Shown: positions 1 through 12,500 of the stretch, piece after piece
Layout of the letters: every line of letters begins with the position of its first letter
Numbering within the stretch: position 1 is the stretch's first letter
NCBI GenBank assembly: GCA_006384855.1
Contig: VCJN01002591.1
Span: 186,001-250,000 of the forward strand
Length of the DNA stretch: 64,000 nt
Origin: Tetraselmis striata
Taxonomy: Eukaryota; Chlorophyta; Chlorodendrophyceae; Chlorodendrales; Chlorodendraceae
Direction of reading: 5' to 3'
Program-made: the position numbers and the translations under genes
The notes under the pieces: model-generated
What the model saw: the letters and a program-made list of their open reading frames with translations, nothing else
What the model was told of the DNA's origin: nothing
The model's database searches: none

Positions 1-252
1 CCCTCTCAGTTTCTCCGGAAAGTAGAGTACTTAAATATTACAGTAAATCGGACCGGCCTTATATATATGCGACTTGCGGGAGCAGTGAGAGGCCGTCGTA
101 AATAATCCAGTTTCTTGAATGGTATATTGTGCCTTGATTGCCAGAATTGCATGCATGTTTTTCCAGTTGCGAATATGCAGTGACAACTAGGCTTACACGG
201 CGCCCAGCTGATAATGATCCGCGCCGACCTACATTTTCGTAGTGGTCTCTAC
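1..252. other. Left-edge spacer, no gene seen
   Basis: Only short overlapping ORFs without recognisable domains occur here. The last eight bases (245-252) form the left half of the target-site duplication of the hAT element that follows. Confidence 0.4.
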
Positions 253-273
253 CAGGGTTGGGCTGCAGTACAC
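253..273 (+). repeat. hAT left terminal inverted repeat
   Basis: A 21-bp repeat starting CAGGGTTGGGCTGCAG, exactly complementary to 2763-2783. Confidence 0.85.
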
Positions 274-589
274 TTTCCAGTGCTGCAGGGTGCAGTGCAG
301 TACTGCATGGTGCAGTGCAGGCTGCGGTCAACATGCTGCAGTACTGCAGCCTGCTGCAACACTGAAATTGCTGATTGTAGGGAAGGGCGGGATAGTGAAG
401 GGCAAAGGGGCAGCCATGGCGGATGCGGAGGGGCAGCAATCGTGGTGGAAGTTGTAATATACAATCAAATTGCCTACAGAGGGGAAAAGCCTACTGTGTG
501 TACATTTGTGTGTGTCCAACGATGATGTCCCAACGCATGCATATCGAAACACACGTAAAAAAGCATGATGGGATAAAAAACCCTCTAAT

Positions 590-1644
590 CCCCCGCCTCC
601 TTATCCGCTGGCTCGGCTCCATCCTGCTCCAACATGGACTCCACCGCTTGCCATTGAATGCGGCTGACCTCCTCCTCGCCCTCGCCCTCGCCCTCGCCCT
701 CAAGGACATGGCTGGCCAGCCAATCCTCTCCGCATGGCTTGAGTAGATCCGCCGCGATGGCGCTCAAAGCAGCCTCCCCATAGTACGACGCCAATAGCTC
801 CCTGACCTTGGCATCCAAGTCCAGGTTCTTCTCAACGAAGACGCAGGCACCCATGTTATCCAAGTTCATTCTATTTCTCAAGTGCATGGTGATAAGATCA
901 GCAAGAGAGAACGAACACGTGCTCGCACTCAATCTGTGAGCCCGGCACACATAAAGCAATCCTAGCTAATTCAGAGATGAGGAGGAAGGAAGAATCATGG
1001 TTCTTCCACCACTTCAACGGGTCCTCTGTCCTCCTGGGGAGCAGGTCGCAACAACGGAAGGTGCGCAGCTCAGCCTCCGCATCGGCCAACATGGCGGCCT
1101 CATCGGCCTGGTCAGTGGCCAGCCTCACGCCACCATCGTCATAGTACAGGGCATCTCCATCATCGTCGTCATCATCATCGTCTGGACCAACAGCAGCAAC
1201 TGCCTCAGATGGACCAGCAGCAGCAACCCTCTTGGTATGCATGTGCCGGCTCAAGTGGACTAGCGCAAGGAGGAGCGACTTGTTGTCGTATTCCTTCATC
1301 AACTCCCGGGCCTCTTTCTGCTTGTCCAGCATCCGCCGCTTGAACAAGTTGCCCTTGTAGTACCTAGGGTCCAGCTGCGCCCCGCTTCGACCCTCATGGT
1401 GTCCCAGTGCTGGCCGCGGCGGCGGCGGTGATGTCCTCCGCCATCGCCTCGTCCGCAGCCATCGCCGCTGCGCCCTGCTTCGCGGCAGACCGGTCTCCAT
1501 CCATATAATTGAAGAAGAGTGACGAGAGGAGGATGACAGGTAGTGGTGCCTAGGTGAGCGTGAAGTGAGGATAGGTTCGGCTGGTGTGTGTGGTCTACTT
1601 GTCTGTGCCACGATGCGGCGACGTGTGATGGTACGAGCGAGCAC
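590..1644 (-). pseudogene. hAT transposase C-terminal remnant
   Basis: Read on the minus strand, the stretch near 900-1050 encodes DPLKWWKNHDSSF followed by ISELARIALCVPGSQIECEHVF. This is the hAT-family C-terminal dimerisation motif (usually W-W..., then ...LA...iLs.p.s....ER.FS). The continuation expected of that motif (HLRNRMNLDNM, then a V-KNLDL stretch) lies around 830-900 but in another frame, so the coding sequence is interrupted by a frameshift and stop. An acidic Asp-rich tract (about 1150-1180) and an Arg/Pro-rich N-terminal stretch precede it. The DDE catalytic core is not visible. The cognate region in the right arm is deleted. Confidence 0.7.
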
Positions 1645-2330
1645 GGTGCTATTCGCGGCGCTCCGACCGCCGGAACCGTCGCCATATAGGGCTTATTATC
1701 ATTGGCGGGCGCCATCCAAACGTTAGTGAATGAGATTTGGGGCACTTTGAGTAACTGCACTGCAGCCCCTTTTCGGGAAGTAATAATACAGGGTGCAGTG
1801 CAGTAGCTTAACTGCAAGCTGCAGTTGTTGGAGCCTGCAGTTAAACTATTATTACCGCACCATGCAATGCAGTCGATACTGCAGCCTGCAATACTTCCCG
1901 AAAAGGGCTGCAGTGCAGTTTTGCACAGTGCCGCATATCTCATTGGATAACGTTTGGATGGCGCCCGCCAATGATAATAAGCCCTATATGGCGACGGTTC
2001 CGGCGGTCGGAGCGCCGCGGATAGCATCGTACTCGCTCATACCATCACACGTCGCCGCATCGGGGCACGGACCGGTAGACCACACACACCAGCCGAACCT
2101 ATCCTCACTTCACGCTCATCTAGGCACCACTACCTGTCATCCTCCTCTCGTCACTCTTCGTCAATTATATGGACGGAGACCGGTCTGCCGCGAAGCAGGG
2201 CGCAACGGCGATGGCGGACGAGCGAGGCGATGGCGGAGGACATCACCGCCGCCGCCGCGGGCGGGGAGGCTGCTTTGAGCGCCATCGCGACGGATCTACT
2301 CAAGCCATGCGGAGAGTATTCGTTGGCTAG
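1380..2330. repeat. Large imperfect palindrome at the core of the hAT element
   Basis: Bases of about 1430-1790 reappear in reverse complement at about 1890-2320 with scattered mismatches. For example, a CGCCATATAGGGCTTATTA block near 1680-1700 pairs with 1974-1992. The central loop of roughly 100 bp is itself rich in complementary TGCAG motifs. A single strand could form a very long hairpin. Confidence 0.8.
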
Positions 2331-2762
2331 CCATGTCCTTGAGGGCGAGCGAGGGCGAGAGGGAGGCCAGCCGCATTCAATGGGAAGCGGTGGACTCCGA
2401 TCCATGCTGGAGCAGGATGGAGCCGAGCCAGCGGATGAGGAGGCGGGGGATTAGAGGGGGTTTTATGCCATCATGCTTTTTTACGCGTTTTTTAATATGC
2501 AGCATGCGTTGGGACATACATCATCGTTGGACACACCCAAATGTAGACACATTAAATTAGAAAAAGGCGCAAATAATTTTTCCCTCTGTAGGCAATTTGA
2601 TTGTATATTACAACTTCCACCACAATTGCTGCCCCTCTGCATCCGCCATGGCTGCCCCTTTGCCCTTCACTATCCCGCCCTTCCCTACAATCAGCAGTTT
2701 CAGTGCTGCTGCAGCCTGCACAGCAGCCTACAGTACTGCACCGCAGCCTGCAGTACTGTAAA

Positions 2763-2783
2763 GTGTACTGCAGCCCAACCCTG
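2763..2783 (-). repeat. hAT right terminal inverted repeat
   Basis: Reverse complement of 253-273. It is followed by GTCTCTAT, which matches the left flank at seven of eight bases. Confidence 0.85.
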
Positions 2784-3277
2784 GTCTCTATTACTGAGTG
2801 CCCCAGTCAGCGTATGTTCCCGGGTCTGATGGTCGGACCGATAAGGGAACTATGTCATCGTCATAGCGTGAAAACTATGTCATCGTCAAAACCCTAAAAC
2901 CCGCTAGCGAAGCAACTATGGCGATGCTGAGCAGTCAATAATCAATCCTTTTTTTTTCCGCCCCCGGGACAATAATCAATCCTACACCGATATTATCAGG
3001 CATCACGCACGCCACTACCGACAACTACTCCGCGTACGGATTGTCGCTACCGGGTACCTGTACGTTTCTCTCCAGGAGAGCGACTACCGCACCCGTAGCG
3101 GCGAGTAGTCGCTACACTGTCGCTACTCATATGGGATACCTGAGCAATGGTCGGCGCCGGCGACTCGAATGCAGATCCACTCACGCAGTGAGCACCAAGC
3201 AGGTCGTAATCAACACAGAAGCCACGCTGGCAACCTATCGACGCCTAGGGTGACGAGGCTTCGCCTCCGCAACCGGG
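2784..3277. other. Spacer upstream of the PC-esterase gene
   Basis: It holds a short CCCTAAA-type motif near 2890-2900 and a poly-T plus CGCCCCCGGGAC tail motif (2949-2970) that recurs elsewhere in the window. It also has several TACCG/CGACTAC-type short repeats (3010-3125). The proximal part must contain the promoter of the gene at 3278, but no specific element is recognisable. Confidence 0.4.
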
Positions 3278-5149
3278 ATGACCTTCGTGCTTGTGGTTCT
3301 GCTCGCATCTCTCGTTCTCAGCGCCGGGGTGCAAGGGTGCGGGGCGTCACAGCGGGCGTTGTCCGCGCGGGGCCTCACGCATGAAGTCAACAGCATTTAT
3401 TTGTCGGCCGTCGGAGGAGCCACACGTGCCGGCAGCGGCAGTGACGCGACACGCGGGCTGGGATGCTTCGGAACGCCGAGCAGCCTCAGCTCAGAGCTGC
3501 GTACCATTGTGAAGCCCGCGAGTGGGCCGGCGGTGGACGGGGACGCCGCCACGGAGGCCGCCCGCCTCGCCGGCAAGCACTTTCCGTACAGCAACTCTTA
3601 CTGCCGTGCACGCGCGGACCGCTTCCTAGAGCTGCGCCCTGTGGACTGCGAGCTGGCGCCCTTCCGCGCCGAGCCGTTCCTGGAGACGATACGGGGGCGA
3701 CGGCTGGTGCTGTGGGGCGACTCCGTACAGCGGCAGTTCTTCACCTACCTGGCGGTGCGGCTGGAGGAGTTGGAGACGTCGCGCCCCGCCGAGCTGACTA
3801 CCAAGGCCCACTACCGCCGCGTCGGCCGCGGCTGCGCCATGCGCCGCACCGCGCACCCCGTCACCGGCCTCCAGCTGAACGAACCGTGCTTCCGCGTGGC
3901 GACCGACTGGTCCAAGCACTGTCACACCTACCACGGCAACGCCACCAGCCTGTGCTTTGTGCGCACTGACGGCGACGTGGTCGACGATAGGTGTGCGCCG
4001 ATTTTTAACAATACCGTCTACATAGCGACTCCTGGAAACCCGTCGTCGTTATTTCCATTTCATTACCCGTACCATCAGGCAACATCATCACATCATCACT
4101 ACGGTAACACAATTTATATGATAACAGGAAATTGTGACGATTGTATACCGGTACGTATCCAGGTAGGACTCCAATTCAGATAACAGAAATCAATTTCTAC
4201 CGAAGATATGATATCACCCTACTAAACTGCTGTACGGGTAGGAAATATCTTAATTTCAAGCAGCAGGTCAGAGCGGTTCCAGGGCGGTGCATCACCATCA
4301 CGACCCGTGTGCTGCTGTGTAAGCATGCGCCGAGTGTATTGTCGGTCCTCCGCATATGGGATGGTGCTCCGGCGCCCTTTCTCCTTGCCTGCTACTGGCG
4401 GGTGGTGTACCTCATTGGTGCCCGCAGCAGAGGCTTGCAAGCGCATGCAATGCAATTCGCAGTGAATAATTGCGTGTTCCAACACGGTCTGAAGGCAAAG
4501 CTCTGCCCCCACCCCCTTTCGTCCGCCTGATAGGAACGTCGCACTCTTCAACGACCTAAGGCCAGACGACGTGGTACTCGTGAACATCGGCATTCACTTC
4601 AATCACCAGGACAAGCTCGCCGCCGCACTGGAGCGCTTTGCGATGCTGCTGGGGACGCAAGTGGCGGCGGGGCGGCCAATGCCGCTGTGGCTCTGGCGCG
4701 ACACCAGCCCGCAGCACTTTCAAGGTGGCGTCGGGGGGAACTTCCCGACGGACCACGCGCTGCAAAGCAAGCTGCGCCACGTGAGCTCCACCAGCTTCCG
4801 CTGCGCTCGCCACCCCTACGACGTCATGCGCGCGACGGACTGGCGCAACCGCGTGCTGGACCGTCAGGGCGCGCACAGCTTCAAGGCGCACAACCTGTCC
4901 ATCCCCATCCTACGCGTGTGGAACACGACCGCCATGCTGTCCGGCAAACACCCGCAGACACTGTCCACGTCCAACGTGGCGGACTGCACGCACTTTTGCC
5001 CCACGCTGGGTGGCGTGTACGAGATGTGGGCCACCCTGTTTGCCAACTTTCTGGGCGCGGCGTTGCGGCATGCCTCCGAGCTGCAGCCGCAGCTGCCCGC
5101 CGGCAGCCCCGCGTGGGATTACCCAACCAAAATGGTGAAAATCGTCTGA
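3278..5149 (+). CDS. Secreted PC-esterase (TBL/NXPE-type GDS...DxxH acyl-esterase-like protein)
   Basis: Two exons, 3278-3990 and 4534-5149, give a 442-residue protein. The donor (GATAG|GTGTGC) and acceptor (CTGATAG|GAAC) keep the frame. Residues 1-20 form a hydrophobic signal peptide (MTFVLVVLLASLVLSAG), so the protein should enter the secretory pathway. Exon 1 contains RRLVLWGDSVQRQFF with the nucleophile-type GDS at residues 147-149. Exon 2 ends with DCTHFCPTLGGVYEMW, giving the D388-x-x-H391 half of the catalytic triad. This GDS plus DxxH layout is that of the PC-esterase family (plant trichome-birefringence-like polysaccharide O-acetyltransferases, animal NXPE and CASD1). Many cysteines suit an extracellular or Golgi lumen location. 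By analogy it would add or remove acyl groups on glycans; the substrate cannot be read from sequence. The start is the first ATG ahead of the signal peptide. Confidence 0.8.
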
Positions 5150-6548
5150 TTTGCCGCCCGTGGGTAGCCCGCACCTCCAGCTGCCAGCCCGGCTACTAAC
5201 AGCTACGTGCTATGACGCTGCCATGGCGGGTAAGGCGCTCGCTGCGCAGCATGCGCGTCTGCGGCCTGAGAGCACACGCCGCGATGGCATAGTAAAGCAG
5301 ACGCACCAGCTCTAACACCGTCCTTGGCGGATACCACGTACTAGGTAGATATGGGGAAAGATAGAGTTTTAAGCCGTCTCTGGGGCCCGGGACATATCCC
5401 CGAGGCATGCCATATGCAGCAGCGCAGATGGACTATAGTCATTGTACAAGAGTACAATGCCAATGCAGCTCAACAATCTGCCACAGCATGGCCCGATGAT
5501 TGCCCCGTGATGACATGTGGCCATGCGAGCGCGCGCCACCCCTTTCAATCCTGTGAGCACATAGCGTCAATGAAACCGGAGACCATGATGCGGTGCCTTT
5601 GACCATCAGATGCGCTTCAACGTATGTTTTGCAGGGACCACACAGCACGCTGGCTGTCCCCAGTGGTACACCCCATTATTGCTCCAGCCACCTGGTGGAT
5701 GACCACCTGGTGGCACACCCACATGACACTACTCTCAGCCCGCCAGGCAAGACGAAATTAAAGTAGACACTTGCAGTAGCGAGTTGTATGTGGAAAGTAA
5801 TGACGCATCATTGAATTCGGTTTATTGCGGACCCCCAAATAATGATGATCTACTGTATACTTACTTACTACAGCATCCCCCGGCCAGGCACCCGTGCATG
5901 TTTTGCGATGTCTGTGTCTTTTTACATTTGCACAGTTTCCCTTTAGGGTTTACATTATACACCATTTCGCCACTAATCAAACTAATTCGAGGCTAACACT
6001 AATACTGCGAGTACTACAGCAAACCACAGGCTTGGTTGGGGCAGTGGCTAGAGAGGGAGCAGACCCTTACCGCTGGGTATTTTCGTACTGGCAGAATACG
6101 ACTACTACCATATTAGAGTTCTTATACCTGGCTTGCCTGTGTAGCGTGTGATATACGCAGCAGGCAGCTCGGGATCTGCTGGATGTGCAGCGGCGCGTGC
6201 GCCGTGATGTCTCCATATATGCAGCACCGTCACAGCAGAGGGTCGTGCGCCGGGTCAAATGCATTACAGCATCGGGTTTCATGATATACTATAGTTTGGC
6301 CAGTTAAACCAGGGGTAAGGTTAAACATCCCTGCGATACACATATCGATACTATGCAGGCGTTGCTACAGCAAGTTAGATCTGTTCGTAGTAAGAAAAAG
6401 CGCGGCAGTACCAGGCAATATTTAAATATTTAATTCCCTGGGCGCTGCCTATTGACCATGTGGCAGCCAGGCCGCCTGAGCTGTCCCTGCTGGTGCACGG
6501 GGCCGTAGCCTCTGCACTCGGTGCGAGGGCAAGAAAACCCAGAGCTTC
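5150..6548. other. Convergent spacer between PC-esterase and VWA genes
   Basis: Nearly 1.4 kb between two gene 3' ends. Only short ORFs without domain signals are present. The sequence is less GC-rich than the flanking exons. No RNA gene or transposon end is recognisable. Confidence 0.4.
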
Positions 6549-9500
6549 TCAGTAGTCAAACATCTCCACCTCTATCACGGGGAACTCCAGATTGGCCATC
6601 TCCGCACTCATGGCCTGCCGGTTCCCAGGACTCTGCACAAAGCCAGTGCGACCGCGGTATCCCTGCGACGCCGTCAGCGCCAGCTTGGACTGCACCTCCC
6701 ACGCGCTGACCGCGCTCGCCCGTGCCGGCTGCGAGCGGCCCGACCGCGCTGACCAGCCGCGGCTGGGGCCGGCGCTGCTGCGGCGGCTGCTGGCGGGCGA
6801 GCTGAACGTCGGCGACAAGACGCTGCGCGGCGATGCGCGGCCGGACACCTTCACGGTTACGCGTCGGCCCGCGGCGCCTGGCGACGCCGCCACGTCTCGT
6901 TCCGATTCGACGAGCTCCGCCTGTTCCCTCGCGTTCCGCCGCCGCAGCAGGCCGCCGTCATCGGCGATACCGTCTGACGATGGGAGCGGGGGCGCGGAGC
7001 TTGGGCGCAGCGTCCCGCCTTCGGGGACAGAGTCCATCATTGGGCCGCTGCCGACCTTCGCCTGGCGACTTCGCTGGCTGGAGAAGGACGCAGACATGCC
7101 GCGCCTTGCTGTAGTAGGCGCGCGCTCGGGGAAAAAGAGCGACGACGATCCGGCGCACGCGTCGAGCGAACCGCCCGCCGAGAGTCGTTCCCGCACCGCC
7201 GCCAGACGTTCCTCCTCCTCCAGCGCCGCGGTATCAGCGGCGGCGGCGGCCTGGATAGCCTCGCGGTGCCGCGCCGACAGCCGCCGCGTGGCCTCCTTCT
7301 CGATGCTCGTCCGGATGACTGTGCGGTCGGGGCCATTTCCTTTCCGAGTTGGCTTCACCATCGTCCAGCCGACGCCGTAGTCGCCCGCCGTATCCTACGA
7401 TTTGGGTAGGCAAAGCATCAGTCCCGAAAGCCGACACTGAATCGTCCCCGGCAAACACTAGTAGGTTTTGGTAACATGCTAGACCTATTGTGATCCGCAG
7501 CCCGCCTCTGCTCGGGCATCGCATCAGGTGAGGGAATAAACTACAGGGCACATGTTTACAGTTTTGTATGAATACAGCACCCGGTATTATGAATAAGACA
7601 TACATTAAACACCACTGTAGAAGAGGTGGTACTGGTCATCCTTAAAGGGTACGTATAATTATTCGACCATAATGTCTCGAGCTTTAAGCGTTACCCTAGA
7701 AAGAGAGTAGTTCAGTTAGTTCTGTTTGTAGTGCGCTTTTGTGAAAGCCCTTATGTAATTAAAAAACCTAGAAAGAGAGTAGTTCATAGGGGGGGGGTGG
7801 GGGGGGCGGGGGAGGGGGGGGCGGCGAGAGAGGGGCACACACCCGGTCGGGCCACGGCAGGTCTGTTATGTCACAGTCGTAGTAAGCCTTGCGCAGCGCG
7901 CCGAGCAACGAGCTCATCTCCACTACGCGGTCCAGGCAGGGAACCCGCTCCGGCTGCAGGTTGATGCCCAGCTCCATCTTGGCGGCGCACGCGCGGATCT
8001 CGTTGAAGAAGAGCATCGTGCGCTCCAGCTCTTTCTCCGCCAACTCGGCGCGCTCGATGCGTGGCCGCATCTCTGCGTTGTATTCCTCGACCTCGCGCAC
8101 AAGCGCCTCGTAGGCCTCTCTCGCCGCCAGCTCCGCGAGTTGGTGCTTGCGCTTAGCTTCCGCAAAGTCGGCCTGGAAACGCTCTCGAGCGCCCTGGTGC
8201 CGGCGCATGTGTCGGATTGTGAGACGATACTCTTGCAATATTCTTGCAGCAGTTCAATAATTATCATTTGTAATTTTTTGGACTAATTATTTTGTGGCGC
8301 GTGTCATGGATAGGGGGGCGGGGATGCTCACCTCCTCGGCCTCCTTGTTCCTTGCCTCCAGCATCGTCTTGAGGCCAATCCACTCTTCAAGGGCGCGCTG
8401 CTGACTGGCATTATGCTCCGCAACCATCCTATCGCAGTCGTCCATAAACTCGAGGCGCGCCTTGGCCAGCGCCGCGTCGTGCTCCGCCTTCTCGGCCTCA
8501 AATACCTTCTCATATTTTGCGCGAGCCACCGCGATGATTTCCTTGTTCGCCGCGACCGCCTCATTGTGAGCTCGCTGCTGCTCCTTGACCTCGGCGCGCT
8601 TGTCGATGTTGAAGGACTTGTTGGCCGCCACGCGCTCCTCGTGCGCCTCGAGCTGGCGCTTGCGCTTGGTCTCCCACTGCTCGCGTATGTGCGCAAGCTT
8701 GAGCTCGTGTCTCGACCTGGCGCTGTTGATCATCTGGAGCAGCACCCAAGCATGCCCAAAGAGCCGATTTAGCTCGAACGGAAAAGACCCGCTTTCACAC
8801 ATAATATCAATTATAATAATAACAGTGGACACCCGTGTCGACAATTTAAAACAAATGTAAAAATATATGTATTTGTCAACAGTGAATGTGACAAATACAA
8901 CGAATACAATGTAAAAATACTACTACGGTTTAGTACGTGTGAGGGAATGTGCGCTGGTGGTGGCTATTCCGCTATGGTGGTGGTCAAGTATGGATATATC
9001 CTATACCCTCACTGTACGTCACGGTGTGTAAGAGTACCAGTACGATATACATCTGAGACCACGATTGTATGTGCGGTATAATGCTGCCGTGTGGCAAGCG
9101 TTGTGCTGTTGAGGCGAATGCCGCCTCGATTGTTACAGTGAAAGCCCATGATAACAGTCATTAAATCGCTATTTATTACGCTTCGGGGCATTATTGTCAT
9201 TTTCGAAGCCACCTGTCTCCCCACCCATATTCCCTCCGAAAAGAAAGATCATTGGGCCCCATACAGGTCCCGTGAAACTGGATATCTGACGCGTGGCACA
9301 TATATGCTGCGTCGGCATCTGAAATGAATACTTTTGCACTACAAAAAGATTGAAATTGCCGATCTATTGTCTGTAGGTACGACTCGTAACGATAATTATA
9401 CGTTCGCTGTTTGTGGAGAGTTTGGGCAGGAGGGGTGGCCTCACCTGCTCGTACTCTATCTCCGCCAGGCGCACCGCGTCCTTGTACTGCCGCTGCAGCG

Positions 9501-12500
9501 TCTCCTTGTTCTCCTCGTACGCGTCCAGGTCGCGCTCGTACTGCCGCTGAGCGACTTTGCGCGCCTTCACCTCCTTGTAGTGCGCGATGCGCAGCTCGCA
9601 GCCCCGACGCTTGATGGCCGCGATTTGCCGCTGCCGCTGCTGCGCGTCGAGCTCCACCTCCAGCTCCGCCAGCGCTGCAGCACGACAAGCGCCAAGCAGC
9701 GACATCGCACTCAGTGCACACAATCAGCGCCCCGTCACTGCCACCGCCTTGCATCGCTGCTGGCCGCAGGCCGCAAGCCATCTTACGTGCCCCAACCCTC
9801 AGGCCACCTCGGTGAGCGCACAATAGGCTACACAAACTAAAGAGAACCTGGCTATGACAAGCGCTATTACAACTGCGGATACATTCAAGTATATTGCATG
9901 ATAATGCAGATGCGTCATAGCAATGTATGTGAGGGCCAGGGTATAAACAGCTTCATACTACTGTACATGCTTATTTCTTCATCTTTATCAACGTATTAAG
10001 GTATATGTTTAGCGACTGTTTTTGGAGAAAAGAGATAATCCCCGCCTAATTCATAAATATATCAGTATGCTGTAAGTCCTACGTACAGATGTATATGGGT
10101 GTATCTATTGATTACATATATACACGCACAGATAATATGTATATATATAGATATATTTACATATGTATATATATTCTCATGTATGTATGGGTGTGTGTGT
10201 GTGTGTAAAAATATAGACATGCATGTGCACTGAGGGAGGATGTGCTCATCCGTACCTTGGTCCTTCGCACTGCCGAGCACAAGGTGCTTCAGGAAGTCGT
10301 TTGCATAGTCTGCGTTGATATCGTTCTGGAAGCCGCCCAGCGCCTCGGCGCGCAGCCGGCGGCGGCGGGTGAGGTCGGCATTGACCTCCCGCAGCGCCGC
10401 AAACTGCTCCTCCCACTCAGCCATGATGCGCGAGTCCGCCACGAGGTTGTTCGTCTCCACCCCCGCCAGCACCCCTGCAAACTCTGCGGCCATGGCTTCG
10501 AACTCCGGGGCCACCTCCTTCGACACCTCCTCGCCCACCTCCGCCAGCGTGGCGAGCAGCACAGCGCGCCCCTTGCTGCTCGCCACGTTGACGCTGTACT
10601 TGAGCTCCGACCAGCGGTACGAGAAGCGCTTGAGCAGCCGCGCGCGGACCTCCTCGCGCGTCTGCATGAGCAGCACCGCACTCGCTGTCAGTGCACCGCG
10701 GCCCAGTGCGGGACAACCCACGACACCCACACAGTGGTGCGCACGGGCAGCCCTCTCAGCCCAACGAGCCTCAAAATATCACTTTGCCGCATTCCCCAAC
10801 TCAAATCTTTGTAGAAGGGCAAGCACATGCTGCGCGTGGCCGCCACACGCACCCTTTTTGCGGTAGAGCATGGCGCAGAAACGTACCGTTGAACTGGGTT
10901 TGTTGATAACCATAACCGAAATACAGAATTGTTTTGCACCATAAAATTGGGGATTTTGTGGCAGGGTGTACTCATGCTGTATTGTCAGACATTTATTCAA
11001 GATCGATTTAGGTTTTTTGTGCATAGTTAGGGGGGTCAAACACAGTATTGTAAAGCAAACCCAAAGAAAGGGTATCATGCAAATGGCGGTGGATGACATA
11101 AACTCATCTACCGGATGAAGGTTCCACAAACACAGCACGCAGAGCAGTATTTGCAAGTACACATTTTACGACAAAGTGTACGCCGAATACCGTACATCAA
11201 AGCAGCGTGATGTGCAAGGCCCGGTCATGCAAGCGTTTGTGGCAGTGAGTGGGTGGGACGGCATGTGGGGCGGACCTGCTTGACAATGACGCCCTCGCGC
11301 GCCGCCTCCTCCCATTCCGTCACCAACCGCTGGCACTCCTTCTCCCACGTGATGGCCGCGGCGTCGTAGTCGTCCTGCGCCTGCTTGATGGCGCCCTTGT
11401 TCTCCGCCATGATGCGGCGCGACTCGTCCATGTGGCGCCGGATGGCGTCTTCGCGGATCCTCTCGTTTTCCTCCTTGGTGTCCGCTACAGACCTGCGCAG
11501 CAATTGTTGCATTCGGAGGGTCAGAGCGCATGTGTGCCCACCCAACATATACCCTAACCTCAGACCGTATCCACAACAAGCGTCACTTCACAGAAGAGTG
11601 CCGCAAAGTTGTGCGCAAACCGCACTAAATTAGTTAGCCTGTAAGTACTGAAATGTCTTTTCTTAGGTCCTTTTAGACTCCGTAGTACTGAAAGGATCGA
11701 AAGAATAAAATGCGATTTGTGGTACTAAGGAGTTGTATTGAAAGCCTGCGAGTTGTGCCGTACCAAGAGAATTAAATAGCCAGTCTTTTAGCATTACAAA
11801 CAAGGTAGAGCAAAGTAAGGGCTGCCATTATAACTAAACGCTGCAACTATCGTAAGTCCTGCCATTGCTTGGTAGCTGAGCCCCCCCATCCACCCACAAG
11901 GCCCGTTGTTTACGGAGACACGCAGCGTCAAGAGGGGTTGTTGCGCTGCGCACTTTAGGTAGTCGTCCCACATGCGCTCGCGCCGCTGGCTCTTGCGCGC
12001 ACTCTCCGTCTCGTAGCGCTCCGTGCGGTGCAGCTCCTGCACGCGCGCGATGGTCACCTCCAGCCGCTCAAACACGCCAATCGTGAGGTTCTCCCGCCGG
12101 ATGCGCCGCAGCTCGCGCTCCACCCACAGCCGCTCGCTGCGGATGCCCTCCGGCTCCTTGGACAGGTCGTAAACTGTCGCCTCCCCCGACGGGCTGTAGA
12201 GATGATGCACTGTCGGGTCGTACACCTTGGGGAGGAAGCGCAGTGCAGAGGGTGTCCAGATGCGGCGGGGGAAGGGGGGTGGGGGGTGGGGGGGGGGGGG
12301 TTAGCTCATTATTTGAAACAGGCAAGGCACCGTGACCACGCTTGAAGCTTGCTTTCCAGCCACTGTAACGCTTGTTTGGGATTGCGATAATACTATCACA
12401 TCTAGCCGTATATTAGTATTCTCTACATATGTAGATACATACATATATACTTACCATTTATATTTATGTATATATATTTGTATGTACAAATATATGTAAA

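Larger units (their letters stand above)
253..2783. mobile_element. hAT-type DNA transposon in foldback (head-to-head) form
   Basis: The ends are exact 21-bp inverted repeats beginning CAGGGTTGGGC (253-273 and 2763-2783). They are flanked by an 8-bp target duplication with one mismatch (GTCTCTAC at 245-252, GTCTCTAT at 2784-2791). CAGGG ends with 8-bp duplications are characteristic of hAT elements. Subterminal DNA at both ends is packed with CTGCAG/GTGCAG motifs, which may be transposase-binding repeats. Almost the whole unit is palindromic around about 1840: the right arm repeats the left arm in reverse but lacks the transposase-rich part near 780-1400. The left arm carries remnants of a transposase on the minus strand. 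The structure looks like two copies fused tail to tail, one internally deleted. It is probably non-autonomous now. Confidence 0.82.
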
